From Periplaneta americana (lineage: Eukaryota; Arthropoda; Insecta; Blattodea; Blattidae), in assembly GCF_040183065.1 (NCBI RefSeq), contig NC_091119.1, forward strand, positions 63,226,892 through 63,290,891: a stretch of 64,000 bases of DNA, read 5' to 3'. The position numbers and the translations under genes were made by a program. The notes under the pieces were generated by a model. The model was given only the letters and a program-made list of their open reading frames with translations. It made no database searches and had not been told where the DNA came from. Within the stretch, counting starts at the first letter, position 1; each line of letters starts with the position of its first letter. Below are positions 34,913-45,385 of this stretch, piece by piece.

Positions 34913-35251
34913 CGTCTCCATGCTCTTGCAGGCATTCTCATAGTTGACACGCGTAACAGTGACGTCACAACCCATGCTAGCTTCAGATTGTGGGTTGCAG
35001 ACGCATATAGCCCGTGGCCTTCATCAGAGGTGCGCGCGCAATTCCTTCGCTGTTCAGCCGAAGTAGAAGTGACGATGCTTCGGTTCGCTCACAATACCAA
35101 TAATGTAACGTATTAAGCTCTAAGTTCTATACATTCTGAAGAAATCTGACGATTTTATACAGATATTATTGAATAATCGTGTAATTATAATGACATAATA
35201 TATTGTTACCGAAGCAGTGCTTCAGTAGCTTACCCTGAATGCACGCCACTG

Positions 35252-35629
35252 TTACGTGTGTTTATGCAGTGTGTACTAATAAAAAGAATCCATGTACTTT
35301 CCATTAGTTTTAATATTTCTGTGCTAGATTTTGTTTCTATCTTTAAATTAGAAACTCAGTGTATTAATTTACGAATAATTACAGCTCCAGCTATGGTCCA
35401 TTCATGCTTGAGAGCATGAATATATGAGTATACCATAGTTGGGCAACTCAGAATACAACTATGTACCAATGCTTATTATTTTTTTTAACACTTGTAATTA
35501 AATAATTTCAAACACACATGCCAATATTTATTTAATACACACTTACAAGAGTCTGAAGCCAAAATTTCACTTAATCTGGATGAATAATACTGAATATACA
35601 AAGAAAAATGTGACAAATGTGGATCATAG
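35252..35629. other. No gene recognised
   Basis: AT-rich; the short hairpin TTCATGCTTGAGAGCATGAA (35401-35420) is the only structure seen. Confidence 0.5.
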
Positions 35630-35900
35630 TTAGGGGAAACTACGGTATTGTATTAGATCAGATCTGGGCTTAAATAGCTCGACTGAGGTACCGGTACTGC
35701 AGACTACCCCTAACTCCCCATTCCATATTCCCTGGCAGAGACAGTTATGTGTTGAACCAATATGAGCAGACCTGAAGGCTTTCATTGAAAAGTGACGGAT
35801 TGTACATGACATACATCATAGCTTTCGGCTCTCGCTGGTTGCCTAAAATCCACCATTGATGCACAATGCTTTACTATGTGTTCGTTTCTAAAGCAGTGAA
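35630..35900 (-). repeat. Unclassified dispersed repeat, copy 1
   Basis: Reverse complement matches 61880-62125 in collinear blocks: GTGCATCA(A/G)T..T.GA(T)TTTAGGC, AACC(A)GCGAGAGCCGAAAG / AACGGGAGCCGAAAG, (A)AATCCGTCAC, AACTGTCTC(T/A)G, GGAATGGGGAGTTA / GTGGGGAATTA and CTCAGTCGA(G)CT.ATTTA.GCCCAG. About 250 bp. No coding sequence. Class unknown. Confidence 0.65.
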
Positions 35901-36417
35901 GCAGAAAGGACATGGGCGGATATCTTCTTTCCTTTTCCCTTCCCCTTTATGCCCAGGGCTGTATTAGATTATTTCATGCAGAACTTTATTATTTGTGTAC
36001 CTACATAGTGAGTTCATACAGGTTAGTAAAATTTGTTCACATGAAGCAAAAATTATGAAGTCAGCTTCTAAATACTGATTTTGAGATCAAATTCTTAATC
36101 ATATTTTGAGAAACCCCACAAGTCAAACATGAATATAGAGTTATATTCTATTTAAGAAATATTCATTATACTTTTACCAACATTTCTCATTTCAAATGTT
36201 CCAATTCTTAACTCATGCATTACTTTTCAACAGTTTTTCTTTTGTGTGTGTTTCACCAGAAGATTGTATTTCGTGACTTAAGGGATTTCTCAAAAATACC
36301 GATTCAATAATTGCCTTCGAGTGAGCACATCTAAACTTTTATATTTATATATTTATACAATAGGGGGAAAAACAAAGAATTGAACGCACATCGAAAAGCA
36401 ATTCTATGATACTTTTG
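35901..36417. other. No gene recognised
   Basis: AT-rich, nothing recognised. Confidence 0.5.
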
Positions 36418-36690
36418 TCATGCTCCTAATGTGGTATGTGAACATAATTATGTAAGCCATTGCAAATAACACTGTATTAATTCTAAAATGTATGTCTCTC
36501 AAAATATTGTTGTTCATAACCAAAAATGTTTTACAACGAAATTCTGTCTGTGTAATCATGTTGCCAATGTAGTATGTTAAGCGTTGTGGAAAGAACAATC
36601 TCTTAATTTCTAAAATATATGTCTCTCAGAATATTAGGCCTATTCTTCTTGTTAAACAATGACTTCTCGTGAAATTATACTGTGCCTTTC
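36418..36690 (+). repeat. Two-unit tandem repeat (~138 bp)
   Basis: Units start TCATG(C/T)T..CCAATGT/CTAATGT.GTATGT and both contain AATTCTAAAAT(G/A)TATGTCTCTCA.AATATT-type sequence; unit 1 about 36418-36555, unit 2 about 36557-36690. Diverged by eye 20-25%. Non-coding. Confidence 0.65.
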
Positions 36691-39600
36691 TCTATTCTAT
36701 ATATAAAATAAAAAATAATGTAATTAATACGATCTGAATTTTTAAGATAATTACAATTTCTCAAGTCATATTTAAAAAAATCGGGTATGATATAAGTGGA
36801 CATACAGTGGTCAAGGGATTTCCAATATAAATTAAATTGTATATGTATATATTGATTCTTAATACGACTGATAGAGAGATAAATTCTGGCTCACAATGAT
36901 AACCCACAGGTTCAGACTGGGAACAAGGAAATTTCTTAGCTGTCTCTGAAGTTCAAGTGAAAGCAAACATAGACATGAAATTACTTGAAATTTATGTCAG
37001 CACAGCTTCAAATCAATGTACAGATCTTATAATTATTTTATATCTGTCTTTGTATCAAATTTGCGGTGGAAAGGAAACGAGATGGCAGAAAGGTTGTAAT
37101 GCTTTTAATAAGCTGATGCCCACAAATAAGATAAGTCATTTGAAATTTAACGGTCACTGACCGATAGAGATAAAATGTAAGATCTATAGAACATTGAGTC
37201 AACGCTTAGAGGGCTTATAGCTATTAAGGGGACGTTTTTGTTTTTCTGAACTTCAAGACAATGCTGACTCATTTAAAGTTTGTATAACTGTAGCCTTTAT
37301 ATATTTTCGTTTGGTTTTACTTTGTTTACAGTTTAAGTTTTCTCTATTATTTTACTTATATTTCTGGCGGTGTGGAAGAGAAGATCCGTTGGTGTTAACT
37401 GTATCAGATTAAATAAATAAATTAATTAAAAACCAGTGGAACGTAAAGAACACAATGAAATGTTTTCTTTCGATACCTGATCTACAACTGTTCTAAATTG
37501 AGTTAACCCTCGCAGACATTTGGCTAACTGTAAGAAGTTTATTAGCTAATGTAAATGACGCTATGTAAAGATTCATCTTTATGAACAAGAAAGGCTTAGT
37601 AAAAAAGAATTCGTTTTGGTTGTCTATAGTAGAGTTTCCAAGATTTCTGTAAAGTCTAACAACCAGTTTAATTAAAAATAGAAGCAGAAAGAGTAATTCG
37701 GGCAATGCCGGGTGCTTTCAGCTAGTACAACATAAAATTACATTATTTTGTTTTGTTATAAAATAAAATGAATTACTGTACTAAAGTACTGCGTTTTATA
37801 GCTAGAAGAAATAAATAATAGCATTTCATCAACATCCTCTAAGATTCAGAATGGACACTATTTTCGTTCAAGTTGATAAATTTCTAAAAGTAAGCTTCGA
37901 AAATTGGAATGCAATATTAATTATCAACATTTAAAAGTAATTGTTATGGAAATAGACATTTATTCCAATTAGGTCTATACAATGTCGAATTAACCTATTT
38001 CTATTGTAGTATTATTTGAAAACGTTTTGACTCCTACAGAAGTTCTAATTTATATTTTCAATCAGTACGTTAATTACCACATAGCTGAGATAATGTAGTA
38101 TTATAAAAAAAACTGTGAAATTTCAACTGTCTACTTTCATTTGTTCCAGAGAAAATGGAAGAAATGTAATTTTTAAAAACCAAATACACAAATGAACACA
38201 TGAGAACGATATTTTCTTAACTGCACTGTCGCAACATTAAGGTTCATCTCCTAACTACTGTATTATGAAAACGCAGCCAACATAGTATACAATGAAGTTT
38301 CAGCTACAAAATTAATAACAGAAGAGAAAGAAGATCTCTAAGATAAAGAGTTTTGAAATTAATATTCTCAGAAAAAGTAAAAATTTGTCCTTTCATACTG
38401 ATAAAAATCAACGAACAAGAACTACATTAATGGAGATATAAGCATAATTTCATAAATTTTAAGTAAATAATATTAGTATTTATAATATAATCTGTTTATC
38501 TTTATTAACTGATTTGTATTAACAGTCAAACTTTGTTCATTATAAATATTCATGTAAGAATTTTTATGCTTATTACATTAAGATTTTTGTGTGATGGTTA
38601 AAATCATTAAACCTAAAGTGTTTTATTTAGTAAACTGACCGACCTATAATACCATACTTAAAATTACTAACAGGAGTGAAATACATAACTGCATCATAAA
38701 ATGTACATTATATCAATTTCTTCAGAAAACTTAAAAATAATCCTTTTAAATATAAAATATGAAAACGAGAATATTTCAATTCTCTTGTGGCCGGTCGACT
38801 ACATTTAAAATCAAGCCGAAAGTTCTTAATCCAAGTACTATCAATTTTCTTATCTACAGCTACAGCTTCTACGTGACTGATGGAAGTTCCATTTTTTCAT
38901 TCTCTATGGAATTCGCGTTCATTGCTCAACGTGTAACAATACCGTCTTCAACAATGCAAATGACGCATTGGACCGCCATTACGATTTTTGATTTCAATTA
39001 AAGCAAGCAAAGATAGCGTTTTATGGAGAGTATGTGTACTGAGGAGCTCAGTTCGATTCCCATGGGACAACCAGGATGAATCTCTTCCCACCGAGGTAAG
39101 CTTTCTAAGTTATATTACGATTTCTGCTTGAAAACTGCAACAATAAGTAGGGAATAAAAACATTTACGTTTTGTAGCGTCAATAGCGATTCTAGGAATAT
39201 ATGTGTAGCATATTGGGGGCTGATAATTAAGCCTCGACTGGACTGACACATTTAAAAACACTACCGAACGCATGACACAATTTAAAAATTATCGAGAACA
39301 AAGTGGTTTTATGGTTTTAATACATTACATTGTTTTATTACCATCCTGAACTGAATGGTATTGTTTTGATCTGGAGTTCTAATTTAATATAGTCTTTCTT
39401 GGTAATATCATTAAGTATTTATTGTTCGAAGTGATAATATTGAAGAATACAGTCTTATTTATATAGGTGAATGTTAGTGACAGTTATTTTTCATTCCTTC
39501 AGAAGAAATTTACTTTTATATATATTTGTGGATTTGATACATGGTTGCTAAGGACATAATTATAAATAACTTCCGAAGCTTTTACTTCTGAACAAACAAT

Positions 39601-39702
39601 TTATAGTCTATACTTTTTTTTTGTGCATATTATTATCGAACTATGTCTTTTATAAATTTAAATGTTGAAATGCGTCAGTCACAATAGTGAAATACGAATA
39701 TT
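36691..39702. other. No gene; AT-rich intergenic DNA
   Basis: No frame here resembles a known protein. At 37365-37425 is TCTGGCGGTGTGGAAGAGAA ... TCAGATTAAATAAATAAA, which matches the repeat end at about 45310-45380 (TCTGGCTGGGCGGAAGAGAA ... CCAGATTAAATAAATAAATA), so a shared dispersed repeat with a TAAA tail. Nothing else was identified. Confidence 0.5.
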
Positions 39703-40002
39703 TTGTTTGATATACAATTATCTTATAAAATGTCACAAGATAGCACAAATGAAGAAGCAGCACGTTGTCTAATTTGCATAAAATTATGTAAATCCAATGC
39801 AGGAATAAATATACATATGGGTAAAGCCCATCCAGAAGAGAGAAGAAAAAACTGGCACATAGGTATACTACAGCATTTTCTCATTCATCAGATTTTAATA
39901 ACGCAAGCAATATTTTACCTAACAAAAACATTACTGACACCTCAGCTACATATCAACAGAGTTTGCAAAAACCCCTCGAAACAACAAATCGAAATTCTGT
40001 AG
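39703..40002 (+). pseudogene. LINE-C ORF, N-terminal zinc-finger segment
   Basis: The frame holds MSQDSTNEEAARCLICIKLC then NAGINIHMGKAHPEERRKNW: a CxxC...HxxxxH zinc finger as in the DNA-binding N-terminus of R2 proteins. The usable start is probably the ATG at 39730 (MSQDS). Near 39860 the true path changes frame: TTAFSHSSDFNNASNILPNK and following residues lead directly into QKPLETTNRN of the next segment, so the rest of the 99-residue frame is a shadow. Confidence 0.75.
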
Positions 40003-41954
40003 TAGTTAACAATCAGGATCCTGTTCAAGTTTTCCAACAGAGTGAAGATGTAATATCTTATCCAGAAAATACACAAAGTGATCATATAAGTTTTCATCCA
40101 ATGAATGAGTGGGAAGAAAAGCTATGCCACATCCAGTCTGTAGGAACAAGTGAAGATTTTGAAGCTCTAATGGAAGATGTTAGGCATTTTCTCACACAGC
40201 AAATGACTGAATTGCCAGGACCCCAACACCCAGCCGTGAAGCATTATCAAGCTCGTAAAGTAAGTAAAATTAACAGTAAATGTAATTATCAAACAACATC
40301 CAATCCACAAAAGAAATCTAAGAGACAGCGAATGAAAAATAGGCAAAAATATGAGTATGAACTAACCCAGTATCAATTTTACAATCAAAGACGTAAAGTA
40401 GCAAGAAAAGTTTTACATAATTTAAATCACAAAGCTACTTGTAAAATCTCGACACGTCTGATAACCGAACATTTTGAACATGTTTTTAGTACTACAAATA
40501 ATAGCTCCCCTCTTTCTGATGAGGATGAAGATTCCATACAATTTCCTGAAGATATAGTGATTACTGAGAGTGATATTCATAAAGCATTATTTGGAATTAA
40601 AGTTGACACTTCCCTTGGACCAGATAGAATAACAGTACGCGTTTTAAGACATCTCAAAGCTACCAAATTTCTTACACTGCTTGCAAACACTATGCTTCGT
40701 TTTAATCATGTTCCAAAATTCATGAAATTAGCACGTACAATTTTAATCCATAAAGGAGACGACGTGAACGATTTAAAACATTGGAGGCCAATTACTATTC
40801 ACTCCGTCATTCGAAGAGTTATTGAAAGAGCCATTGACATTAAGCTTCGGTCTTATATTGTATTAAATGCTCATCAGAGAGGTTTTATTAATATACCTGG
40901 AACTCATATCAATGCATCTTTAATAAATGGCTGTCTTCAATCATCTAAGCTTAATAAGAAAGACTGTTGTGTCGTGTTTCTGGACGTGTCTAAAGCCTTT
41001 AATTCTGTTGCCCATGAACATATTCTTAGAGCCCTTAAATCATCTGGCGTTCCGCAGAACTTGTTCAGACTTATTGGTACCTTATTAACTAATAATACAA
41101 TTCAAATAGAAACTAACCACACAAAAACCAAGCCAATAAGCATAAAACGAGGCGTTGCTCAAGGATCTCCATTGTCTCCAATACTTTTCAATTTGGCACC
41201 AAATTGCATTCTTGAAAATTTAACAGATCATGAAATTAGCAACCAATATGGTTTTACACTTTCCAATGATCTTCAAAACCTAAGTGCTTTTGCATTTGCT
41301 GATGATTTGGCTCATATTGGAAAAGATGAAAAGTCAGCAACAGCTCTCATTGATATGGCTGAAAGTAAATTAGATGAACTAGGTCTTGAAATTAACACTA
41401 TTAAAAGCAAGTGTATAATTCTCGAAAGAGGTGTTTTAACTAAAGGAGCTCTCATTTCACTTCATGGATCAGCCATACATAGTACTAATGATAAATCTGA
41501 AACAATTCGATATCTGGGAGTTGATTTTCGCGACAAAATATTCTTAGATAAAAAGAAAATTATAACAAATTTAACACGTGATCTTAACAATCTTATACAA
41601 ACTCCATTACTGAAGCCTGATCAGAAATTGAAGATTGTGAATGAATATATATGGCCTGGGCTCATCTATCCTTTGCAATGTGCTCCACTTGATCAGCTCC
41701 CTGACAGCTTCCTTAAAGATCTGGATAAAGTAATTAGAAGTGCTGTCAAAGAAATGATATCTCTTCCTGATGATACACCTAATGACATGCTATATTCTTC
41801 TAAAAAAGTACGTGGTCTAGGGCTTATTAAGGCTGAATGGGAAGCTAATATTCAGCATTTTACATCTGTAAACGACTCTCACAAGTCAGTGATGACCATC
41901 TCCTTCTTGTCAGGAATCTTGAAGAGGAGAAGAAAACTGCTCTCAAGCGCCTGA
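39963..41954 (+). CDS. LINE-C reverse transcriptase segment
   Basis: 663-residue open frame, the longest in the window. Linker (1-200) leads into the RT: DTSLGPDRITVRVLRHLK (residues about 218-235), the AR.ILIHKGD..ND..HWRPIT block, DCCVVFLDVSKAFNSVAHEH (A motif with catalytic D), KRGVAQGSPLSPILFNL (B motif), AFADDLAHIG (catalytic FADD, about residues 440-449) and RYLGVDF. The thumb and linker follow (EYIWPGLIYPLQCAP, VKEMISLPDDTPNDMLY, GLGLIKAEWEANI). These match R2-group RTs. Catalytic residues are intact. The last ~20 residues are out of frame because of the shift near 41890. The Met start is internal to the ancestral ORF. Confidence 0.9.
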   Translation: MQKPLETTNRNSVVVNNQDPVQVFQQSEDVISYPENTQSDHISFHPMNEWEEKLCHIQSVGTSEDFEALMEDVRHFLTQQMTELPGPQHPAVKHYQARKVSKINSKCNYQTTSNPQKKSKRQRMKNRQKYEYELTQYQFYNQRRKVARKVLHNLNHKATCKISTRLITEHFEHVFSTTNNSSPLSDEDEDSIQFPEDIVITESDIHKALFGIKVDTSLGPDRITVRVLRHLKATKFLTLLANTMLRFNHVPKFMKLARTILIHKGDDVNDLKHWRPITIHSVIRRVIERAIDIKLRSYIVLNAHQRGFINIPGTHINASLINGCLQSSKLNKKDCCVVFLDVSKAFNSVAHEHILRALKSSGVPQNLFRLIGTLLTNNTIQIETNHTKTKPISIKRGVAQGSPLSPILFNLAPNCILENLTDHEISNQYGFTLSNDLQNLSAFAFADDLAHIGKDEKSATALIDMAESKLDELGLEINTIKSKCIILERGVLTKGALISLHGSAIHSTNDKSETIRYLGVDFRDKIFLDKKKIITNLTRDLNNLIQTPLLKPDQKLKIVNEYIWPGLIYPLQCAPLDQLPDSFLKDLDKVIRSAVKEMISLPDDTPNDMLYSSKKVRGLGLIKAEWEANIQHFTSVNDSHKSVMTISFLSGILKRRRKLLSSA

Positions 41955-42741
41955 AAATTCCTGAAGCCAACATAACATCTCGAACAACTGGAATACATCT
42001 ACTTGATGAATTGCGAAAGAGATCGTTTGACTCCTGGTGTCAGTTGCCTCATAGGGGGAAAGGTGTAGTCATCTATGAAGAATATCCAAGAGCCAATTCA
42101 TGGGTCAGCACCAAAAGGAATTTGTCGTCTTCAGAATATATTAATGCAATCAAGATGTCCTGCAACCTTACTACAGTGCGCTCCGTTCCTGGCAGAGCTT
42201 TCAGCACAACCCGTTGCCATCAACCAGGCTGCAACGAGACAGAAACTCTTGGCCACGTGTTGGGCTTTTGTTGGAAAGGAGAGTTATTGCGTAACAACAG
42301 GCATCATAGAGTCCGTGGAGCTATCGGCTGTCTTCTTCGGAACAAGGGTTGGGAAGTTCATGAAGAGGTCCACTGTATTTCTGAAGACGACTCTCACAGA
42401 AGAGCGGATATAATAGCAATAAACAGGCAACAACAAAAGGCTATTATCATAGATCCAACTATACGCATGGAGAGAGATCTCAGCCAAGCTCATCAGGAAA
42501 AGAGGACCATTTATGAACCTTGTATTCCCTACCTTAGTGCCAAGTATAACATCCCTCTCTTCAATTGGTCAGTGACAGGTTTATTTTTTGGTGCTCGGAG
42601 TTCTTTACCAAAATTTACATATCATTTTTTAAAACAATTATCAATATCATCTTTTGAAATTCAAAAAATCATCTCGCAAATTCTCAAAGATTCCCTGCAG
42701 ATTATACAATTTCATTTATACCACTCAGAAGGCCTTAATTA
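41890..42741 (+). CDS. LINE-C endonuclease segment
   Basis: Continues the ORF in a new frame: DDHLLLVRNLEEEKKTALKR, then the 42011-42742 frame with LRKRSFDSWCQLPHRGKGVV, INAIKMSCNLTTVRS, a knuckle CHQPGCNETETLGHVLGFCW (CX4C...HX4C) and a restriction-like endonuclease core RRADIIAINRQQQKAIIIDP with PTIRMERD and an E/K-rich helix. In R2 this domain nicks the target for primed reverse transcription. Putative active-site residues (R..D...ID....E) are present. It ends TAA at 42739-42741. Confidence 0.85.
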
Positions 42742-42962
42742 AGGATATGCTAATTTTAAATAAAATCTTTTTTTTATCAGTATAATTTAGTCATCTTCTA
42801 AGATTTTATTTTACAATTGATAATCAATGGTGCTTAATTATTACACTTTATTTTTATAACACTATTCATATTTAATTAATTGTATTTGTTTGCTATTCAT
42901 TTCCGAATCCTCGTGGTCATCCTTACTTAAGGCCGGATGAGTTTCTCTCTCTCTCTCTCTAT

Positions 42963-43111
42963 GCAAAATAAATCGTATATTGCAGCCCTTCTGAAAATTA
43001 GGAATTCTGTGAAACGTAAACTGTATTTAAATAGTATTTCAAATTGAAGATTACTGCAAAATGTAGGTATTGTAAAGTCACGAAAATACGAATCAATACA
43101 AACATTACCAA

Positions 43112-43153
<42 letters not shown>

Positions 43154-43206
43154 ATAATCATATTACAAAATAAATATTAATCATTATATTTCATTATTAT
43201 TACTAT
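42963..43206. repeat. TTA microsatellite and flanks
   Basis: TTA repeated about 14 times at 43113-43154, in AT-rich sequence. Confidence 0.9.
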
Positions 43207-43815
43207 TAATTCAAATATCTTTGAGCATCAGTAACAAAATATAAATGACACTCGGGAGGAAATTAAACGCAGAATAAATATGGGAAATGCGTGTTATTAT
43301 TCGGTTGAGAAGCTTTTGTCATCTAGTCTGCTGTCAAAAAATATGAAAGAATTTATAAAACAGTTATATTACTGGTTGTTCTGTATGGTTGTGAAACTTG
43401 GACTCTTACTTTGAGGAACAGAGATTAAGGGTGTTTGAGAATAAGGTTCTTAGGAAAATATTTGGGGCTGAAAGGGATGAAGTTACAGGAGAATGGAGAA
43501 AATTACACAACGTAGAACTGCACGCATTGTATTCTTCACCTGACATAATTAGGAACATTAAATCCAGATGTTTGAGATGGGCGGAGCATGTAGCACGTAT
43601 GGGCAAATCCAGAAAATGTCGGGAGGCCGGAGGGAAAAAGAGCTATGGGGAGGCCAAGACGTAGATGGGAGGATAATATTAAAATGTATTTGAGTGTGGT
43701 GGGATATGATGATAGAGACTGGATTAATCTTGCACAGAATATGGACCGATGACGGGCTTATGTGAGGGTGGCAATGAACCTCTGGATTCCTTAAAAGTCA
43801 TTTGTAAGTAAGTAA
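43207..43815 (+). mobile_element. LINE-A 3' fragment
   Basis: Starts at ATTCAAATATCTTTGAGCA (the EFKYLGA block) and runs through NMGNACYYSVEKLLSSSLLS, a damaged VLYGCETWTLTL (a deletion at about 43415 removes part of LREEH), EQRLRVFENKVLRKIFGA, LRWAEHVARMGKS to GRPRRRWEDNIKMYL and the AAGTAAGTAA tail. Frame breaks near 43345, 43415 and 43617. Lies tail to tail with the minus-strand copy that begins about 50 bp further on. Confidence 0.87.
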
Positions 43816-44227
43816 ATTACTATTGACATCTAAAAAGAAATTAAATATTTGTCTGTTTATACCTGGATTTTAGAGAACCCGGAGGTTCACTGCCGCACTC
43901 ACATAAGCCCAACATCGGTGCCTATGCTGAGCAAGATCAATCCAGTCCCTACCATCATAGTCCACCTCCCTCAAATCCACTTCAATATTATCTTCCCATC
44001 TACGTCTCGGCTTCCCCAAAGGCGTTTTTCCCCTCAGGTCCTCCAATCGATACTCTATATGCATTTCTGGATTCACTCATACGTGCTATGTGCCCTGCCC
44101 ATCTCAAACGTCTGGATTTAATGTTCCAATTACGTTAGGTGAAGAATGCAATGCTTGCAGTTCTGCATTGTGTAACCACAGTCTAGTATATACAGTCACG
44201 AAGCTCAATACGTAGTAAATATATTGT

Positions 44228-44322
44228 TGTTTTCGTTTTCTATTGCGAGGCGTTTGACAATGAAGTCATTTGGCCTCTTGCACTCCAATATTTTTCAAAG
44301 ATATAGTCATGGTCAGCCAGTG
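44228..44322 (-). mobile_element. LINE-B 3' tail inside the TIR element
   Basis: Reverse complement follows 19196-19291 closely: CACTGGCTGACCATGA..ATATCTTTGAAAAATAT, GGAGTGCAAGAGGCCAAATG, ACTTCATTGTCAAACGCCTC and a AAAACAACAA tail. It encodes only the final residues of the LINE-B ORF. Confidence 0.85.
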
Positions 44323-44417
44323 AATAAGCATCCATAGATAGTTGCTAACCACTAAGATCGCTAATATTACCTCATTACAGACAATGCGAAACAGTACCTG
44401 CAGAGTCTATTGTTCCT

Positions 44418-44705
44418 ACTGTCCGTTACTCAGGAGAAGACGAGTGGAAAGAATGTGACCTTCTTGACTATCGCTGCTGATTATTATAAACATCGCTCAG
44501 ATAAGCATTCCAGTAGCCAGATTATTACTCGTACAGGAAACATGAGTAACAATGCGTATGGAAATTAAAGCTAAGTTGAACAGAAGGAGACCTAATGTTT
44601 CCGCTTACTGCAGTACAAATATTGAACGTGTTGTCGTACATTATCTGTTCACATCCCTTCCTCCTCAGTCTGCTCTCGTCTTCTCCTGAGTCACCGACAG
44701 TAGCA
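44418..44705. repeat. Foldback repeat sharing ends with 34690-34912
   Basis: Left TACTGTCCGTTACTCAGGAG then AAGACGAG, right CTCGTCTTCTCCTGAGTCAC then CGACAGTA. The inner parts are less symmetric than in the sister copy. Same family as the foldback within the hAT at 32074-35251. Confidence 0.78.
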
Positions 44706-44823
44706 CCCTCACAACTCAAGCTTCGTGACTGTATATACTAGACTGCTGTGTAACTTTCTCCATTCTCCTGTAACTTCATTCCTCTTAGCCCCAAATATTT
44801 TCCTAAGCACCTTATTCTAGAAC

Positions 44824-45290
44824 AGTGTTCCGCAACCTGTGTGCCTCCACAATGTGAAAGGTGAGACGCGAACTATTACCTTTTATTGTCTGAAATTAAT
44901 AAAATTAATTAAAATTAAATTCCTCTCTCTGCTGACACAACCGCCAAGTTAACATAGCTAATGACATCGAAGACATTATGAAGGATAAAATAAAGAGCAG
45001 TCAGAAGTTCTCACTTCATATCAATGTGTCCACCGATATTAGCGGTCATGCACACCTTCTTTCCTACATTCGGTACATTGATGGGGATATAAATGCAATT
45101 TTTTTTGTGCAAACTGCCCCAGCGAGCAACCGGTAAAGAAATGTTTCGTACAACTAATGAATATGTGGTCCATAATGAATTGACATGGGAGGATTGCATT
45201 AGTGTTTTAGAGATTGAGCCGCTTCTATGACAGGCCGAGTGAAAGAATTCATGGCTAAAGTACGTGAAGTAGGCCTATGCTATGTAAGCA
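44824..45290 (+). pseudogene. hAT fragment (ZBED5-like), 5' end and core start
   Basis: Starts with a hAT terminus CAGTGTTCCGCAACCTGTGT at 44824 preceded by TTCTAGAA (central TA). Coding from about 44960: DIEDIMKDKIKSSQKFSLHI, NVSTDISGHAHLLSYIRYI (D of the first catalytic block: consensus DESTD..), then after a stop and frameshift NELTWE and MTGRVKEFMAKVREV (TDGA.AMTGR block region). Ends abruptly near 45290, before the repeat tail at 45310. The middle and C-terminal parts are absent. Confidence 0.82.
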
Positions 45291-45299
45291 ATTGTATTC

Positions 45300-45385
45300 A
45301 ATTAGAATTAGAGTCTGGCTGGGCGGAAGAGAAGGCCTACTGGCCTTAGCTCTGCCAGATTAAATAAATAAATAATTATTAATTA
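45300..45385 (+). repeat. Dispersed repeat end with TAAA tail
   Basis: TCTGGCTGGGCGGAAGAGAA, GGCC(TACTGG)CCTTAGC and CCAGATTAAATAAATAAATA match the end at 37365-37425. Looks like the 3' end of a short retroposon with a TAAA tail. Confidence 0.55.

Larger units (their letters stand above)
32074..35251 (-). mobile_element. hAT transposon with both ends and 8-bp duplication
   Basis: Complete outline: ends CAGTGGCGTGC (32074) and GCACGCCACTG (35251) with further similarity inward (GAAGCACTG), flanked by the exact 8-bp duplication TTACGTGT (32066-32073, 35252-35259). It encodes a ZMYM1-like hAT transposase on the minus strand and contains a foldback MITE in its 5' non-coding part (34690-34912). 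Length 3178 bp. The transposase is broken by a few frameshifts, but both ends and most domains remain, so this is among the younger DNA transposons of the window. Confidence 0.92.
39703..42962 (+). mobile_element. LINE-C: nearly complete R2-clade retrotransposon
   Basis: About 3.2 kb element with one long ancestral ORF broken only by two obvious frameshifts (about 39860 and 41890). Domain order is that of the R2 group: N-terminal C2H2-like zinc finger, central reverse transcriptase, CCHC knuckle and C-terminal restriction-like endonuclease. There is no apurinic endonuclease and no second gag-like ORF, both expected for this group. The 3' UTR ends near a CT dinucleotide tail (42943-42961). Site-specific R2 elements live in 28S rDNA; flanks here do not look like rDNA. 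The related remnant is at 13640-14544. The 5' boundary and target duplication were not determined. Confidence 0.88.
44174..44744. mobile_element. TIR element carrying a LINE-B tail and a foldback
   Basis: Ends CACAGTCTAGTATATACAGT (44174) and, reading backwards from 44744, GCAGTCTAGTATATACAGTC, with 25+ bp of inverted identity through CACGAAGCT. Flanked by the 8-bp duplication TGTGTAAC (44166-44173, 44745-44752) within LINE-A. Inside are the reverse-complemented LINE-B 3' end (44228-44322) and a foldback (44418-44705). The 8-bp duplication suggests hAT or P-like; no transposase remains. Confidence 0.82.
43868..44820 (-). mobile_element. LINE-A 3' fragment, split by a TIR element
   Basis: Minus-strand LINE-A. 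Its 3' end lies at 43868 (AACCTCCGGGTTCTCTAAAA) and coding reads GRP.RRWEDNIEVDLREVDY, then HVAR and NIKSRR-like sequence up to 44173, where the LINE is interrupted. It resumes at 44745-44820 (TGTAACTTTCTCCATTCTCC ... CCTTATTCT), reverse complement of the NKVLRKIFGAKRNEVTGEWR block. The duplicated TGTGTAAC at the break shows insertion of the intervening element. The LINE copy is cut off at 44820 by a hAT end. Confidence 0.87.

Noticed and set aside
42075-42413. 112-residue frame overlapping the LINE-C endonuclease
   Set aside because: Alternate-frame shadow of the endonuclease coding.
43849-44121. 90-residue plus-strand frame
   Set aside because: Antisense of the minus-strand LINE-A copy.
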